Assembly: GCA_016927855.1 (NCBI GenBank)
Contig: JAFGLV010000174.1
Coordinates: 22,710 to 86,709, forward strand
Direction of reading: 5' to 3'
Source: Sedimentisphaerales bacterium
GTDB taxonomy: Bacteria > Planctomycetota > Phycisphaerae > Sedimentisphaerales > Anaerobacaceae
Length of the DNA stretch: 64,000 bases
How positions within the stretch are numbered: the first letter of the stretch is position 1; every line of letters starts with the position of its first letter. A program made the translations under genes and the position numbers. The notes below the pieces were generated by a model. It was given only the letters and a program-made list of their open reading frames with translations. It had not been told where the DNA came from and ran no database searches. This document shows positions 33,208 to 42,798 of this stretch, in pieces.

Positions 33208-35901
33208 ATGGCCTGCAAGTACCAAATCGGTATGGTAGTGATTGCCGCTCTTCTGGCGTTGTTCGCGACGCCCGCTCCGGCAAAGACCGTCGCGGTATGG
33301 GATTTCGCCGCAGGGCTGCACGGTTGGATCGGCAACCGGTTCGTCGAGGATCTGCGCGTCACGGACGAAGGTGTCAGCTTCGTCTCGACCGGCATCGATC
33401 CCTGGATCGAAGGGCCTGCGCTCGACATGACGGCAGACGAGCTTACGCGCGTTACCCTGACGATGACGTCAACCGCCAACGGCAGCGGCGAGCTGTTTTA
33501 CGGCAGGCAGTTCCAGGCCGGCCGCTCGGTACGCTTCGTGGTGCAGAACGACGGGCAGTGGCATGAGTATGTTTTGATGATAACCGAGCCCCTTGAGACA
33601 GGCGCGCGCTTGCGACTCGACCCGGCCGCCGGTCCCGGTCGCATCGTCGTCAGGTCCATTCGCGTCGAGTCGCTGCCTCGCATCCAGCCGCCCACGCCGG
33701 TCAAGCCGAAAAGGCCGAACGTGACAGCAAGACAAGGCCTTTCCGTGAGCTCAGGTGGATTGGCGCTGGAACACTCGCGCACCACCTGGGGCGACTTCAT
33801 GGTCAAAGTCGGCAACCACGAAATGGCGTCAGGCTACCAGGCGGAGCAGATCGGTCTGGTGCTTGATGGCAAGCCTAAATGGTTGCGCCTCGACGAAACC
33901 AGTGGAGACACCGTATCTTGCGTCTCGACGAGCGACGGCTCCATCCTGTGCACAGCGATCCTGACCGACAGCGAAAGCGGACGTTGGCGGGTCAGCCGGC
34001 GCTTCGCTGCCGGGCCGGCCACCGATACGATCACCATCGAAACGCAATTCACCGTCGACCGGGAGCGCGAGGTAGTGTACCTGCCCTGGCTGACGATCTT
34101 TCCAGGACTGGGCACCTTTGGGCAGCGCAAGACGCAGGCACTGTTTGCTGGTCTGGAGTACCTGGCTGACGAGCCGAGTAGCAGCACGGCCGATATCACC
34201 ACGCCGGAGCACGTTCGGCGCGCGCCGGATCCGGTCAAGGCGACGTTGCCACTCATGGCGCTGGCTCACGAGGGCCGGTACATCGGGCTGATCTGGGAGC
34301 CGTCGGACACAGTCGCGGCGTTGATCGACTCGCCTGACACGATCTACGGTTCCAACGCTCACGTAATGGCGCTGAACGGACCGGCGGTGGGGACCCTGCG
34401 GTTCGAAAACGATCTGGTGGCGCACACCCCGTTCAAACTGGCCGCGAATGAGACCTTCAGATCGCGCGTCACCCTCATCGGTGGCACCGGCGACACCGTG
34501 GTACCGGCCATCCGACAGTACGTCGCTCTCAAGGGACTGCCCGAGGTGCCGCAGTTCGAAGGCGGATTCGACGCGGCGGTGACGCTGCTCGCTCACGGCT
34601 GGCTCGATTCGGATATCAACGCAGACGGCTTATACCGACATGCGGTCTGGGGCAGCAGTTTCGGCCCCCAACCGGCGGCGGATGCACCCATGTACATGGA
34701 CTGGCTGGCGAGCCATACCTCAGATGCCGATCTGGCGGTCAAACTGGGTCAAGGGCGCGATCTGGCGCTGAGCAAGCTGCCGATGGGCCAGCCTTACCTG
34801 AGCAGCGTCTCGCACGTGCGGACTCCCGCGCCGCCACTTGTGTTCGGCCGGGTCGAGGCGTACGTCAGAGCCAGGCGCGCCGAAGCGACCGGATTGTTGA
34901 ACCAGTTCGACGAAAACGGGATCAAGCGCTATCGCGCCGGCAACGTCGACTATGGCAAGACGCACTTTGCCGACCATGCCAACGGCCTGGCCGCGGCCGA
35001 TGTCGCGCGCATTCTCGAAGCCGCGACCCTGAGCGCCGATCTGCAGTTGACCGAACAGGCGTTGACCTTGCTCGACAAGCAGACGGCGCTCTATGCCGAT
35101 ACGGTCCCGCGCGGCGCGCAGACCTGGGAAGTCCCGTTGCACACGCCGGATATCCTCGCGTCGGCGCACCTGGTCAAGGCCTACACGCTGGGCTTTCTTC
35201 TTTCGGGCAGGCCGGAGCATCTCGACCAGGCGCGCTACTGGGCGTGGACCGGCGTACCTTTCGTCTACCTCTACAATCCGACGACCGGGACCATCGGGCC
35301 TTACGCGACCATTGCCGTGCTCGGCGCGACGAACTGGCAGGCGCCGGTCTGGTTCGGCCGGCCGGTGCAATGGTGCGGCCTGGTCTACGCCTCCGCGCTG
35401 CACTCGCTGAGCCGGTACGATCCGGGTGGACCCTGGCGGCAAATCGCCCAAGGGATCACCGCCACCGGCTTGCAGATGAGTTGGCCTGCGACCGATGAGA
35501 AACGTCAGGGTCTGCTACCCGACATCTTTGAGCTGCGCGCTCAGTATCGCGACGGCCCGGCCATCATTCCGGGGACGGTCCAGGCGCACGTGCCGGGACT
35601 ATTCGGGCAGGGTCGATTGTACGACGTCCGCCGACTGGGCGCGCGGAGCATCTTCGTCCATGCTCCCTGCACGATCCGCGACGTGCAGGACGGTCCCGAA
35701 TCAGCCACGTTCGTGGTCGAAGGCTGGCCCGGCCGCTCCTGTTACGTACTCGTCAGCGGCCTGACGAAAGAGCCCTCGGCGGTGACCGTCCAAGCGCCCG
35801 ATGCCGCGCGCACAGAGGGACCCCAAACGCAATTTGACCCCGATCAGCGACTACTGGTTGTCTCGGTGACCGGAACCTCGACGATTGGGTTGCGTTACTA
35901 G
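33208..35901 (+). CDS. large secreted protein of unknown family, probable glycan-active
   Basis: 897 residues. The ATG at 33208 follows CGGAGGTC and opens a signal peptide (YQIGMVVIAALLALFATPAP). The frame is open upstream to 33073, inside the queG start. Residues ~25-150 form a beta-rich domain like carbohydrate-binding modules (VAVWDFAAGLHGWIGNRFVE, ELFYGRQFQAGRSVRFVV). A middle beta-sandwich region follows (~170-450). The last third (~500-800) is helical and looks like an (alpha/alpha) barrel (GRVEAYVRARRAEATGLLNQ, YWAWTGVPFVYLYNP). This order recalls polysaccharide lyases and family 2- or 9-type glycosidases, but no family signature was recognised. Confidence 0.65.
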   Translation: MACKYQIGMVVIAALLALFATPAPAKTVAVWDFAAGLHGWIGNRFVEDLRVTDEGVSFVSTGIDPWIEGPALDMTADELTRVTLTMTSTANGSGELFYGRQFQAGRSVRFVVQNDGQWHEYVLMITEPLETGARLRLDPAAGPGRIVVRSIRVESLPRIQPPTPVKPKRPNVTARQGLSVSSGGLALEHSRTTWGDFMVKVGNHEMASGYQAEQIGLVLDGKPKWLRLDETSGDTVSCVSTSDGSILCTAILTDSESGRWRVSRRFAAGPATDTITIETQFTVDREREVVYLPWLTIFPGLGTFGQRKTQALFAGLEYLADEPSSSTADITTPEHVRRAPDPVKATLPLMALAHEGRYIGLIWEPSDTVAALIDSPDTIYGSNAHVMALNGPAVGTLRFENDLVAHTPFKLAANETFRSRVTLIGGTGDTVVPAIRQYVALKGLPEVPQFEGGFDAAVTLLAHGWLDSDINADGLYRHAVWGSSFGPQPAADAPMYMDWLASHTSDADLAVKLGQGRDLALSKLPMGQPYLSSVSHVRTPAPPLVFGRVEAYVRARRAEATGLLNQFDENGIKRYRAGNVDYGKTHFADHANGLAAADVARILEAATLSADLQLTEQALTLLDKQTALYADTVPRGAQTWEVPLHTPDILASAHLVKAYTLGFLLSGRPEHLDQARYWAWTGVPFVYLYNPTTGTIGPYATIAVLGATNWQAPVWFGRPVQWCGLVYASALHSLSRYDPGGPWRQIAQGITATGLQMSWPATDEKRQGLLPDIFELRAQYRDGPAIIPGTVQAHVPGLFGQGRLYDVRRLGARSIFVHAPCTIRDVQDGPESATFVVEGWPGRSCYVLVSGLTKEPSAVTVQAPDAARTEGPQTQFDPDQRLLVVSVTGTSTIGLRY

Positions 35902-36131
35902 AGTCTGGGGGGTTTTCACCGGTGGGCGCGGAAAAGCGCGGCGAGCCCCTCCCTCACGACCAGTGCACCCAAGAAATGACCGCCGTCGTGACTGTCTCTC
36001 GGCCGATGCATCCCTCAAGAGTCTTGCTCGGTTCTTTCGGGGATAATCCTCGACCATCATTGCCGCTTCGCGGCACGACAATTGGCGTCGTTGTTTCCTC
36101 GTCAATGAGAACTGCTGGAAAGGGGCTGTCT

Positions 36132-37034
36132 ATGGTGCGAAAGATCAAGAAAGTCCTCAGGAGCAAGCCCACCATCGAAGGGGCGGGCGTACACCTGAAG
36201 CGCGCGTTCGGCTACGACCACGTTCCTCAATTGGACCCGTTCCTGCTGCTCGACGATTTTCGCTCCGAGAGCCCTGATAGGTACCTGGCCGGCTTCCCCT
36301 GGCATCCTCATCGGGGCATCGAGACGATCACCTACATGCTCGAAGGCTCCGTCGAGCACGGCGACAGCCTGGGCAATCGCGGCGTCATTTCGGTCGGCCA
36401 GGTGCAGTGGATGACCGCCGGCAGCGGCATCATTCACCAGGAAATGCCCAAGGGCGACCGCGCGGGCCGCATGGGCGGTTTCCAGCTCTGGGCTAACCTG
36501 CCGGCGTCCCAGAAGATGATGGACCCGCGCTACCGCGATATCAAGGAGACGATGATCCCGCACGTCACGACCGACAACGGCGCCGAAGTGAGAGTCATTT
36601 GTGGCAAAGTCGGCAAGGTCACAGGGCCCGTCACGGATGTGGTGATCGAGCCGGAGTACCTCGACGTATCCGTCCCGGCCGATGTCACTTTTCGTCATGC
36701 GGTTAAGGACAGTCACGCGGTCTTTGCGTACGTCATCGAGGGTGAAGCCTACTTCGACAAAGGCAGGGACTCGTACGCTTACGAGGTCGAGGGCGCGAAC
36801 TATTTCGACTTCGACCGCGAGTGCCTGATCCATTCGGAAAGCCTGGTGATGTTCGACGAGGGCGACGAGGTGCACGTGACGACGAAGGACAAGCCGGTCA
36901 GGTTTCTCTTGATTTCCGGCCAGCCCCTTCACGAACCCGTCGCGTGGTATGGTCCCATCGTGATGAACACCCAGGAGGAGCTGAGAATGGCTTTCGAGGA
37001 ATATCGCAACGGGACGTTCATCAAGCACAAGTAG
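36132..37034 (+). CDS. pirin family protein
   Basis: 300 residues, two cupin domains. The metal site of pirins is visible: HPHRGIETITYMLEGSVEH provides two His and a later His, and IIHQEMP gives His plus Glu. Further marks are SVGQVQWMTAGSGIIHQEMP and GGFQLWANLP. Bacterial pirins act as quercetin dioxygenase-like enzymes or as interaction proteins; which applies is unknown. The ATG at 36132 follows AAAGGGG. A longer frame to 35922 shows no coding signal. It is probably monocistronic. A palindrome begins 5 bp after its stop. Confidence 0.88.
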   Translation: MVRKIKKVLRSKPTIEGAGVHLKRAFGYDHVPQLDPFLLLDDFRSESPDRYLAGFPWHPHRGIETITYMLEGSVEHGDSLGNRGVISVGQVQWMTAGSGIIHQEMPKGDRAGRMGGFQLWANLPASQKMMDPRYRDIKETMIPHVTTDNGAEVRVICGKVGKVTGPVTDVVIEPEYLDVSVPADVTFRHAVKDSHAVFAYVIEGEAYFDKGRDSYAYEVEGANYFDFDRECLIHSESLVMFDEGDEVHVTTKDKPVRFLLISGQPLHEPVAWYGPIVMNTQEELRMAFEEYRNGTFIKHK

Positions 37035-37039
37035 GCACC

Positions 37040-37098
37040 CGTGAAGCGTGAAGGGTGAAGCGTAGGGTTTTGGCACGCTTCACGAGATACGCTTCACG
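37040..37098. repeat. palindromic repeat of GTGAAGCGT/ACGCTTCAC units
   Basis: GTGAAGCGTGAAGGGTGAAGCGT from 37041 is mirrored by ACGCTTCACGAGATACGCTT CAC ending at 37097. It begins 5 bp after the pirin stop and lies between convergent genes, so it may act as a transcription barrier. Confidence 0.55.
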
Positions 37099-37188
37099 CG
37101 GTATGGTTCGCGCGCCGTCGGACAGACGTCGAAGACGTACGCAATTCAATGAGACGCAGCGGCCGAGGCCACGTAGTGACCGCCTCCA

Positions 37189-39684
37189 TTATTCAATGGC
37201 CTGGATCTCTTCGCGCGTGTGGAAGCTACCACGCGGGTCCTTTTCGACGCGGTAAACGGCCCGGTACATCCGCCCGGACGGCAGACGCGGGCTCTGGAGG
37301 ACCCAACGACCTTGCTCGGGATCGCAATCGACTAGCGCGTAGGAAGTCACCACCTGGTTCGGATCGACACCGGGCATGATGAACCAATGTCGGATGATCT
37401 CTGTGTCACTGCCCCGGACGTGGTTTATCCGCCATGAGCCGCCCTCGGTGGCCCAACGAGCCAATGCCTCCGGGTTGGCTGGAAGGGCGTCGTGCTTCTG
37501 GCAGTACATGTTGAGCACCGCAGGGATGTAGCCGTGCAGACGGGCGTACACGACACGATCGGCGCGCTCCGCCAGCGACAGACGCCTTTCCTGGTCAAAT
37601 CGGGTCAGGTAGGGAGCAAAGTCCAGTTCTGACAAGGCCAACGCCTCCCACGCCTGACCGCCGGTCACCTCGTCCACGAAGGCGCTGAAGGTCTGGCTGA
37701 TTTGCTGCCACGTGGTTTGGGCACGCTCAACCTCTTGCATGTCCTCCGCATGCCGCGCTGCGTCAAGGGCTTCTCCCACAACGAACAATCGCGCGGCGAA
37801 TTGACGGCCTGCTTCGGCCATATCCTCCGGCAGCTCGCGCCTTGTGGCCGAAACGTCTCGTACCGCGGCGCGACCGTCCACAATGTCCACGATTCGCACC
37901 ACAGCCTCGTTCTGCGGGGCGCGCGTGTCGCCCGTGAGGGCCAGAGAAGTGCCAGCATCCAGCCAGACGATGGGCGATATGGGCCCCTCGCAAACCGGCT
38001 GGTCGTTGCCCGTCTCGGTGTGGAGCAAATGAAACATCTGCTCCTTCCCGCGGAGCTCCCAATACGCCACGAAGGAGCCGTCCGGGCTGAACATGGGCAG
38101 CACCGCGCCTGCGTCCGTGAGGGAGGTGACCTGTCGGGCGGGGCCGCTCGGCAGGGACGCCCGGTACAGATTCCCGGTGGACGGCACGCCTTGATACCAG
38201 CGACCGCCGCGGGCTAAACCCGAGCTGTAGACGATCTCCTGACCCTCCGGTGCGAACACGGCACCAGCGCCGTGGAGGCCGGTCTCGACCACCTCGCCAG
38301 CCAGGGTGTCCACCAGGACCAGCCAGTGGTCGGTCACATAGCCCTCGCTCTTGGATACGACCAGCCAGCGGGAGTCGGGCGACCAGTTGGGACACGTCTT
38401 GATCGCCCCGTCCAGCATCCGAGCCACCTGGGCCGATTCGATGTCGATCACGAACAGGCCGAATTCGGGCTGCGGTCCCGCTTGCCGGCTTCCAACAAAA
38501 GCGAGCTTACGTCGGTCCGGCGACATCGACAGGTACAGGGGATCGCAATCCTCCATGTGGGGGGCGTGCGTCTTTGCGCCGGTCTTAAGGTTCACCAGGA
38601 AGACTTGATCTTCGGCAAGGGGTCGGCCCGCGCTGCCGATCCCGCCGCCGACGTGCGTGTGGATCAGACTGCCCACGCCGATCAGGGCCAGGTCCCCGTC
38701 GACGCGCAGGATGACCCTCGCCCACGAGCCGACAAAGTCCGTGACATGTCGAGGCTCGCCGTCTTGACCATCCATCGCCCAGAGGGAGTGAAGCATCGAC
38801 GGAACCACCGGCAGCAAATACAGGATGGTCGGTCCACCCCGGCTGCCCGGTTCACCCAGCCATTGTCGTGTGTACTCCGTGTTGGGCACGGCAGCCACCG
38901 TGGCCGTATCTGGGCCCACTACGCTGCGTTGAGTGGCATGGATGGTCTGCGGCCCGTTCCCTCCGCAGACCTGTACCGTCCCTGACAGCACCGTCAGTAC
39001 GGTAAACGCCTTCTGTACAATCTCTTTCGTGGACATGGTTGGTGCCTCCGCTGGGTTTGGATGGGGAAATGCCTGACAGTTGAATTGCGTCCCGAGGACG
39101 TTCAGCAGGGCCGTCGGGGTCTCCACGGCAAAGAGCTGGCCGGGGCTCGCAGTGATATTGGCGCGCAGCTCGCCTCGCAGCAGCCGCAGGGTGGGCTTCG
39201 CCTCGGATCGAAGACTGCCGCATTCGATCTGCGTCCCCTGGCAGAGCCATACCTCGCTCTGGTCGTGCAGGCGGATCCGGGCGCCCCCCGCAGGTCCGAC
39301 AGACAGAGTGTCTCCGGTGTGTATGGATTCGCCCGAAGCCAGGGCGCGCTCGCGGCCCTGCGGGTCCGTGCCGGCACAACGGCCCCGTGCAATTTCCACC
39401 CATCCGAAGACGGGCAGGACCGTCGGTTGGTGACGTTCGACTTTCTGGGGCTGCGGCAAGCCCGGTCTGAGTATGAGCACCAGCGCGACAACGGCCGCCG
39501 CTGATGCACCGGCCGCCAACCACCACAGTCGGCGGTCTCGCCTTCCGACCTCTCGGCGCTTGTCGGCGTGGTCTTCTTCGCCTCCCAGAGAGGCCTCGAT
39601 GTTCTGCCAGATGGCGCGTCGACGGGTGCGGTCCATCTGAGGCGGCTTGGGGGCCCGCTTGAGAAAGGCTTCAATGTCATTCAT
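37189..39684 (-). CDS. FecR-type membrane protein with TolB-like propeller, partner of an ECF sigma factor
   Basis: 831 residues. The start is set at the ATG at 39684 because its ATGA overlaps the sigma gene stop (39681-39683), as in the other three sigma pairs. An ATG at 39699 is the alternative. Cytoplasmic N-terminus (1-50), membrane helix ~53-72 (LWWLAAGASAAAVVALVLIL), FecR domain ~90-200 (GESIHTGDTLSVGPAGGARI, FAVETPTALLNVLGTQFNC) and PD40-type blades ~300-560 (LYLSMSPDRRKLAFVGS, CPNWSPDSRWLVVS, PMFSPDGSFVAYW). A helical C-terminal domain ends it. It probably senses an envelope ligand and controls the sigma factor. Confidence 0.78.
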   Translation of the reverse strand: MNDIEAFLKRAPKPPQMDRTRRRAIWQNIEASLGGEEDHADKRREVGRRDRRLWWLAAGASAAAVVALVLILRPGLPQPQKVERHQPTVLPVFGWVEIARGRCAGTDPQGRERALASGESIHTGDTLSVGPAGGARIRLHDQSEVWLCQGTQIECGSLRSEAKPTLRLLRGELRANITASPGQLFAVETPTALLNVLGTQFNCQAFPHPNPAEAPTMSTKEIVQKAFTVLTVLSGTVQVCGGNGPQTIHATQRSVVGPDTATVAAVPNTEYTRQWLGEPGSRGGPTILYLLPVVPSMLHSLWAMDGQDGEPRHVTDFVGSWARVILRVDGDLALIGVGSLIHTHVGGGIGSAGRPLAEDQVFLVNLKTGAKTHAPHMEDCDPLYLSMSPDRRKLAFVGSRQAGPQPEFGLFVIDIESAQVARMLDGAIKTCPNWSPDSRWLVVSKSEGYVTDHWLVLVDTLAGEVVETGLHGAGAVFAPEGQEIVYSSGLARGGRWYQGVPSTGNLYRASLPSGPARQVTSLTDAGAVLPMFSPDGSFVAYWELRGKEQMFHLLHTETGNDQPVCEGPISPIVWLDAGTSLALTGDTRAPQNEAVVRIVDIVDGRAAVRDVSATRRELPEDMAEAGRQFAARLFVVGEALDAARHAEDMQEVERAQTTWQQISQTFSAFVDEVTGGQAWEALALSELDFAPYLTRFDQERRLSLAERADRVVYARLHGYIPAVLNMYCQKHDALPANPEALARWATEGGSWRINHVRGSDTEIIRHWFIMPGVDPNQVVTSYALVDCDPEQGRWVLQSPRLPSGRMYRAVYRVEKDPRGSFHTREEIQAIE

Positions 39685-40310
39685 TCGTTTGCTGCCCATG
39701 ACTGCATCCTGTCGGCATCCGGCGGTTCCTCTGTATCAGCGATGCGCGTGTAGGCCTTGCGAAACGCGGCCCGCGCCCGGGTCAGCACCGACTCCGTGGC
39801 CTTAGCCGTCAGGGCCAGTCGTTCGGAGATCGCCTGGACGGTCAGACCTTCACAATACTTCAGCCGCAGCGCCAGCTCCCATTGCGGCCTCAAAGAGGAC
39901 AAGGCGACCCCGATCATGAGCTCTTGCTCTTCGGAAATGATCCTGTCATCGACGGCACGAGCGGAGTCCACTGTCTCGGACATACCGTGGCCTCTTCCAG
40001 GCCCCACCGCCTGCGACAGAACGACCCGGTCGCTCCGTCGGCGAGCGGCCCGCCCGCGCCGGGCCAGAATCCGCAGTGCAATTCCTTTGAGCCAGGCCAG
40101 CAGGCCGGCGATGTCTCCCTGATACCCGTGAATGCTCTCCAGAGCTCGCTGGAACACCTCTTGGGTGATATCCTCAGCGACGTCCGCCCGGGCCCGGCAG
40201 CGGTAGTATGCATAACGGTAGACCTCATCCACGAGCGTCTCGTACATGCAACGCCATCCCTCACGCTCTCGGCGCTTAAGCGCGCCGATACTGAAACCAC
40301 GTTCCGGCAA
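39681..40310 (-). CDS. ECF-type RNA polymerase sigma factor (TTG start)
   Basis: 209 residues. The TTG at 40310 is chosen because it follows GGAGG with 7 nt spacing (rc of 40311-40323), while the GTG at 40424 overlaps a -10-like TACAAT. An ATG at 40247 would cut off part of region 2.1 (REREGWRCMYETLVDEVYRY aligns with GDEEAF...LY). Region 2 has DVAEDITQEVFQRAL. Region 4 has ELALRLKYCEGLTVQAISER and ATESVLTRARAAFR. It pairs with the FecR/TolB-like protein through an ATGA overlap. Confidence 0.82.
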   Translation of the reverse strand: MPERGFSIGALKRREREGWRCMYETLVDEVYRYAYYRCRARADVAEDITQEVFQRALESIHGYQGDIAGLLAWLKGIALRILARRGRAARRRSDRVVLSQAVGPGRGHGMSETVDSARAVDDRIISEEQELMIGVALSSLRPQWELALRLKYCEGLTVQAISERLALTAKATESVLTRARAAFRKAYTRIADTEEPPDADRMQSWAANE

Positions 40311-40415
40311 ATTCGGTCCTCCGCTCTTCTGCCAGCCTTCTACGCTTGAAGGCTTCTCTTTTCCTTTTGCCCCAAGGGCCCTGAATCCTTCCAAGAATCC
40401 CGCATTTTCCCAGAT

Positions 40416-40445
40416 ATTGTACACCCAGAGGGGAAGTGGGTTCCA
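40416..40445 (-). promoter_or_regulatory. possible promoter of the fourth sigma operon
   Basis: TACAAT on the minus strand (40421-40416) with TGGAAC 18 bp upstream (40445-40440). The -10 is good, the -35 weak. It would give a ~100-nt leader to the TTG start at 40310. Confidence 0.35.
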
Positions 40446-40549
40446 GGGACCGCCTAATCGCCGTCTGAAAAGACTGCCTCGAAGTGCAGGTCTCTTACCC
40501 GCATGGCAGCGCCGACCGCGCCCGCGCCGTTATCCCCGGCGCCGCCGAC

Positions 40550-40717
40550 ATGCCCCAGACCGACTTGACCGAAGAGATCGTCCAGTTGTATGCAGAAGTC
40601 GAGCAATCCCTCCAGAATGCAGCCGCGGCCGGACAGAGACCTCAGACGGCTGTGGACAAGATGAAGGTCGCTCGGCTGGAAGCAGAGATCGACCTGCTGC
40701 GCGAGCAACTCGATTAG
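40550..40717 (+). CDS. small coiled-coil protein, doubtful
   Basis: 55 residues from the ATG at 40550 (an in-frame start at 40484 would give 77). The sequence is one amphipathic, heptad-like helix (LTEEIVQLYAEVEQSLQNAA, KVARLEAEIDLLREQLD). This composition is unlike a chance shadow frame. No ribosome-binding site is evident and it stands alone between minus-strand operons. It is listed because the translation is protein-like. No function is proposed. Confidence 0.35.
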   Translation: MPQTDLTEEIVQLYAEVEQSLQNAAAAGQRPQTAVDKMKVARLEAEIDLLREQLD

Positions 40718-40871
40718 TACGTGGTCGTGAGGACGCGCGGCGATCCTCTGCGCGCGGCGACGAGCTTGTGGCTGACCGCGATAGGATCGGGAGGCAACGA
40801 AGCGGCGTGCGGTGCACACCCTACCGCCACTTCCAGCCCGCCCCGTTGTCATCGTGATCTCGCAGGCAGCG

Positions 40872-42074
40872 TCATTCGTGGCGCAGCGCCTCGATGGGAT
40901 CGAGGCGGGCCGCCTTGAGGGCGGGGAAGTAGCCGAAGACCACGCCCACCGCGGCCGAGAACAAGAAGGCAATGACCGCGATGCCCGGATCGAACACGAA
41001 GGGAATCCGTAGAACGCTCTTGAGGCCGAACGAAGCCCCCAGGCCCAGCAGGATGCCGAACAGGCCGCCCAGAGACGACAGCGCCACCGCCTCGACCAGG
41101 AACTGCAGAAGCACCTCACGCTCCAGGGCCCCGATGGCCAGCCGGGTGCCAATCTCGCGCGTCCGCTCGGTGACGGAGACGAGCATGATGTTCATGATGC
41201 CGATCCCACCGACCACCAGACTGACGGCTGCAACGGCGCCGAGCAGGCCCGTGAGCACCTGCGTTGTGCCGGTGAGCATTGTGCTGATTTCCTTGGTGTC
41301 CATCACCTGAAAGTTGTCTTCCTCGCCCACGGCCAGTCGGCGACGGTCCCGCAGAAGCAGTCGAATGTCTTGTTGCGCTTTCTCCGTCGAGGCGCCGTCG
41401 CGGACGGAGACCTGAATCAGGCGGACGTCCTGGTTGCCCGAGATCCGCCGCTGGAAGGTGCGCAAGGGCACGATGACGAGGTCGTCCTGGTCCTGGCCCA
41501 TGCTCTGGCCCTTGCCTTCCAGCAGACCGATGACCTGGAACGACAGGGAGCCCAGCCGGATTCGCTGGCCTATGGGATCCTGACTGCCGAAGAGCTTCTC
41601 TCGGACGGTCTGGCCCAGGATGCAGACGGCGGCGCCCGCATGCGCTTCGCTGGTGGTGAAGTTCCGCCCGCTCTCGAGAGACATGTTCCGTAGGGCAACG
41701 AACTCACTGGTGGTCCCCGTGATCGAGGTGGACCAGTTCTCGTTGCCGAAGATGGCGGTGGCCGCTCCGGTGGATGCGGGTGCCACGGCCGAGACGGATC
41801 CGATCTCACGGGCGATGGCCTGGGCATCCTCGCTCTTGAAGGCGGCGGCCATGCCCTGTTGGCCCGGGCCCATGCGCCGGCCCGGGGTGACTATCAGGAG
41901 ATTGCTGCCCATACTGGCGATTTGGGTGGTCACGTGTTGTGTGGCTCCATTGCCCAAGGTCACCATGGTGATTACCGAGGCGACCCCGATAACGATGCCC
42001 AACACCGTCAGAAAGGACCGCATGACGTTGCGTCGGATCTCTCGCAGGGCCAATAGAAGTGTATTCCAGAGCAT
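40872..42074 (-). CDS. MacB-type ABC transporter permease
   Basis: 400 residues. Four membrane helices: one at the N-terminus (VMRSFLTVLGIVIGVASVIT) and three at the C-terminus, with a large periplasmic domain between. The FtsX/MacB signature ends it (TERTREIGTRLAIGALEREV, FGYFPALKAARLDPIEALRH). The start at 42074 forms TAATG with the stop of the ATPase gene, so translation is coupled. With the split ATPase, the adaptor and the outer-membrane channel it makes a complete tripartite pump for macrolides, peptides or lipids. In E. coli MacB the ATPase and permease are one chain; here they are two. Confidence 0.9.
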   Translation of the reverse strand: MLWNTLLLALREIRRNVMRSFLTVLGIVIGVASVITMVTLGNGATQHVTTQIASMGSNLLIVTPGRRMGPGQQGMAAAFKSEDAQAIAREIGSVSAVAPASTGAATAIFGNENWSTSITGTTSEFVALRNMSLESGRNFTTSEAHAGAAVCILGQTVREKLFGSQDPIGQRIRLGSLSFQVIGLLEGKGQSMGQDQDDLVIVPLRTFQRRISGNQDVRLIQVSVRDGASTEKAQQDIRLLLRDRRRLAVGEEDNFQVMDTKEISTMLTGTTQVLTGLLGAVAAVSLVVGGIGIMNIMLVSVTERTREIGTRLAIGALEREVLLQFLVEAVALSSLGGLFGILLGLGASFGLKSVLRIPFVFDPGIAVIAFLFSAAVGVVFGYFPALKAARLDPIEALRHE

Positions 42075-42796
42075 TAGTTCGTCCTCCCATTCTGCTCGTC
42101 CGACTCGATCCGGCCGTCCCTGAAGTGGACGATTCGCTTGGCATACTCGGCCATGTCCGCTTCGTGCGTGACCATGACGATGGTGATGCCGCCCTCGCGG
42201 TTCAGCCGACACAGCAGGTCCATGATCTCCTCGCTTCGCGCGGTGTCCAGGTTGCCCGTGGGCTCGTCGGCCATGAGGACCGATGGATCGGCAACAATCG
42301 CGCGGGCAATGGCCACGCGCTGCTGTTGGCCGCCGGACAGCTCACTGGGGCTGTGGGATTCCCAGCCTTCCAACCCTACCGCCGCCAGGGTCCGACGCGC
42401 GATCTGGTGTCGTTCTCGCGCCGGCACGCCGCGATAGATCAGCGGCAGTTCCACGTTTTCGATCGCACTGGTGCGTTTCAGGAGGTTATAGCCCTGGAAG
42501 ACGAATCCCAGGTAGTAGCGGCGCAGCCTCGCCCGCTGGTCGCGGGTCAGTTGCCCGACTTCGACTCCCTGGAAGCAATAGGACCCACCGGTGGGCGAAT
42601 CCAGGCATCCGAGGATGTTCAGGCAGGTGGACTTGCCCGAGCCGCTGTGGCCCATGATCGCCACGAAATCACCTTGCTCGATTCGCAGGTCGATCCCGGC
42701 CAGGGCCTGCATGGCCGCCTGACCCTCGCCATAGACCTTGGTTACGTCCCGCAGTTCGATCAGGGGTGTGCCGCTTGTTTGAGAAGAGGCGACCAT
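42074..42796 (-). CDS. MacB/LolD-type ABC transporter ATPase
   Basis: 240 residues. Walker A GHSGSGKS, Q-loop FVFQGYNLL, signature LSGGQQQRVAIARA, Walker B VLMADEPTGNLD and H-loop VTHE are all present. It powers the permease encoded next. It starts 2 bp after the adaptor gene stop and overlaps the permease start by one base. Confidence 0.93.
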   Translation of the reverse strand: MVASSQTSGTPLIELRDVTKVYGEGQAAMQALAGIDLRIEQGDFVAIMGHSGSGKSTCLNILGCLDSPTGGSYCFQGVEVGQLTRDQRARLRRYYLGFVFQGYNLLKRTSAIENVELPLIYRGVPARERHQIARRTLAAVGLEGWESHSPSELSGGQQQRVAIARAIVADPSVLMADEPTGNLDTARSEEIMDLLCRLNREGGITIVMVTHEADMAEYAKRIVHFRDGRIESDEQNGRTN

Positions 42797-42798
42797 GC

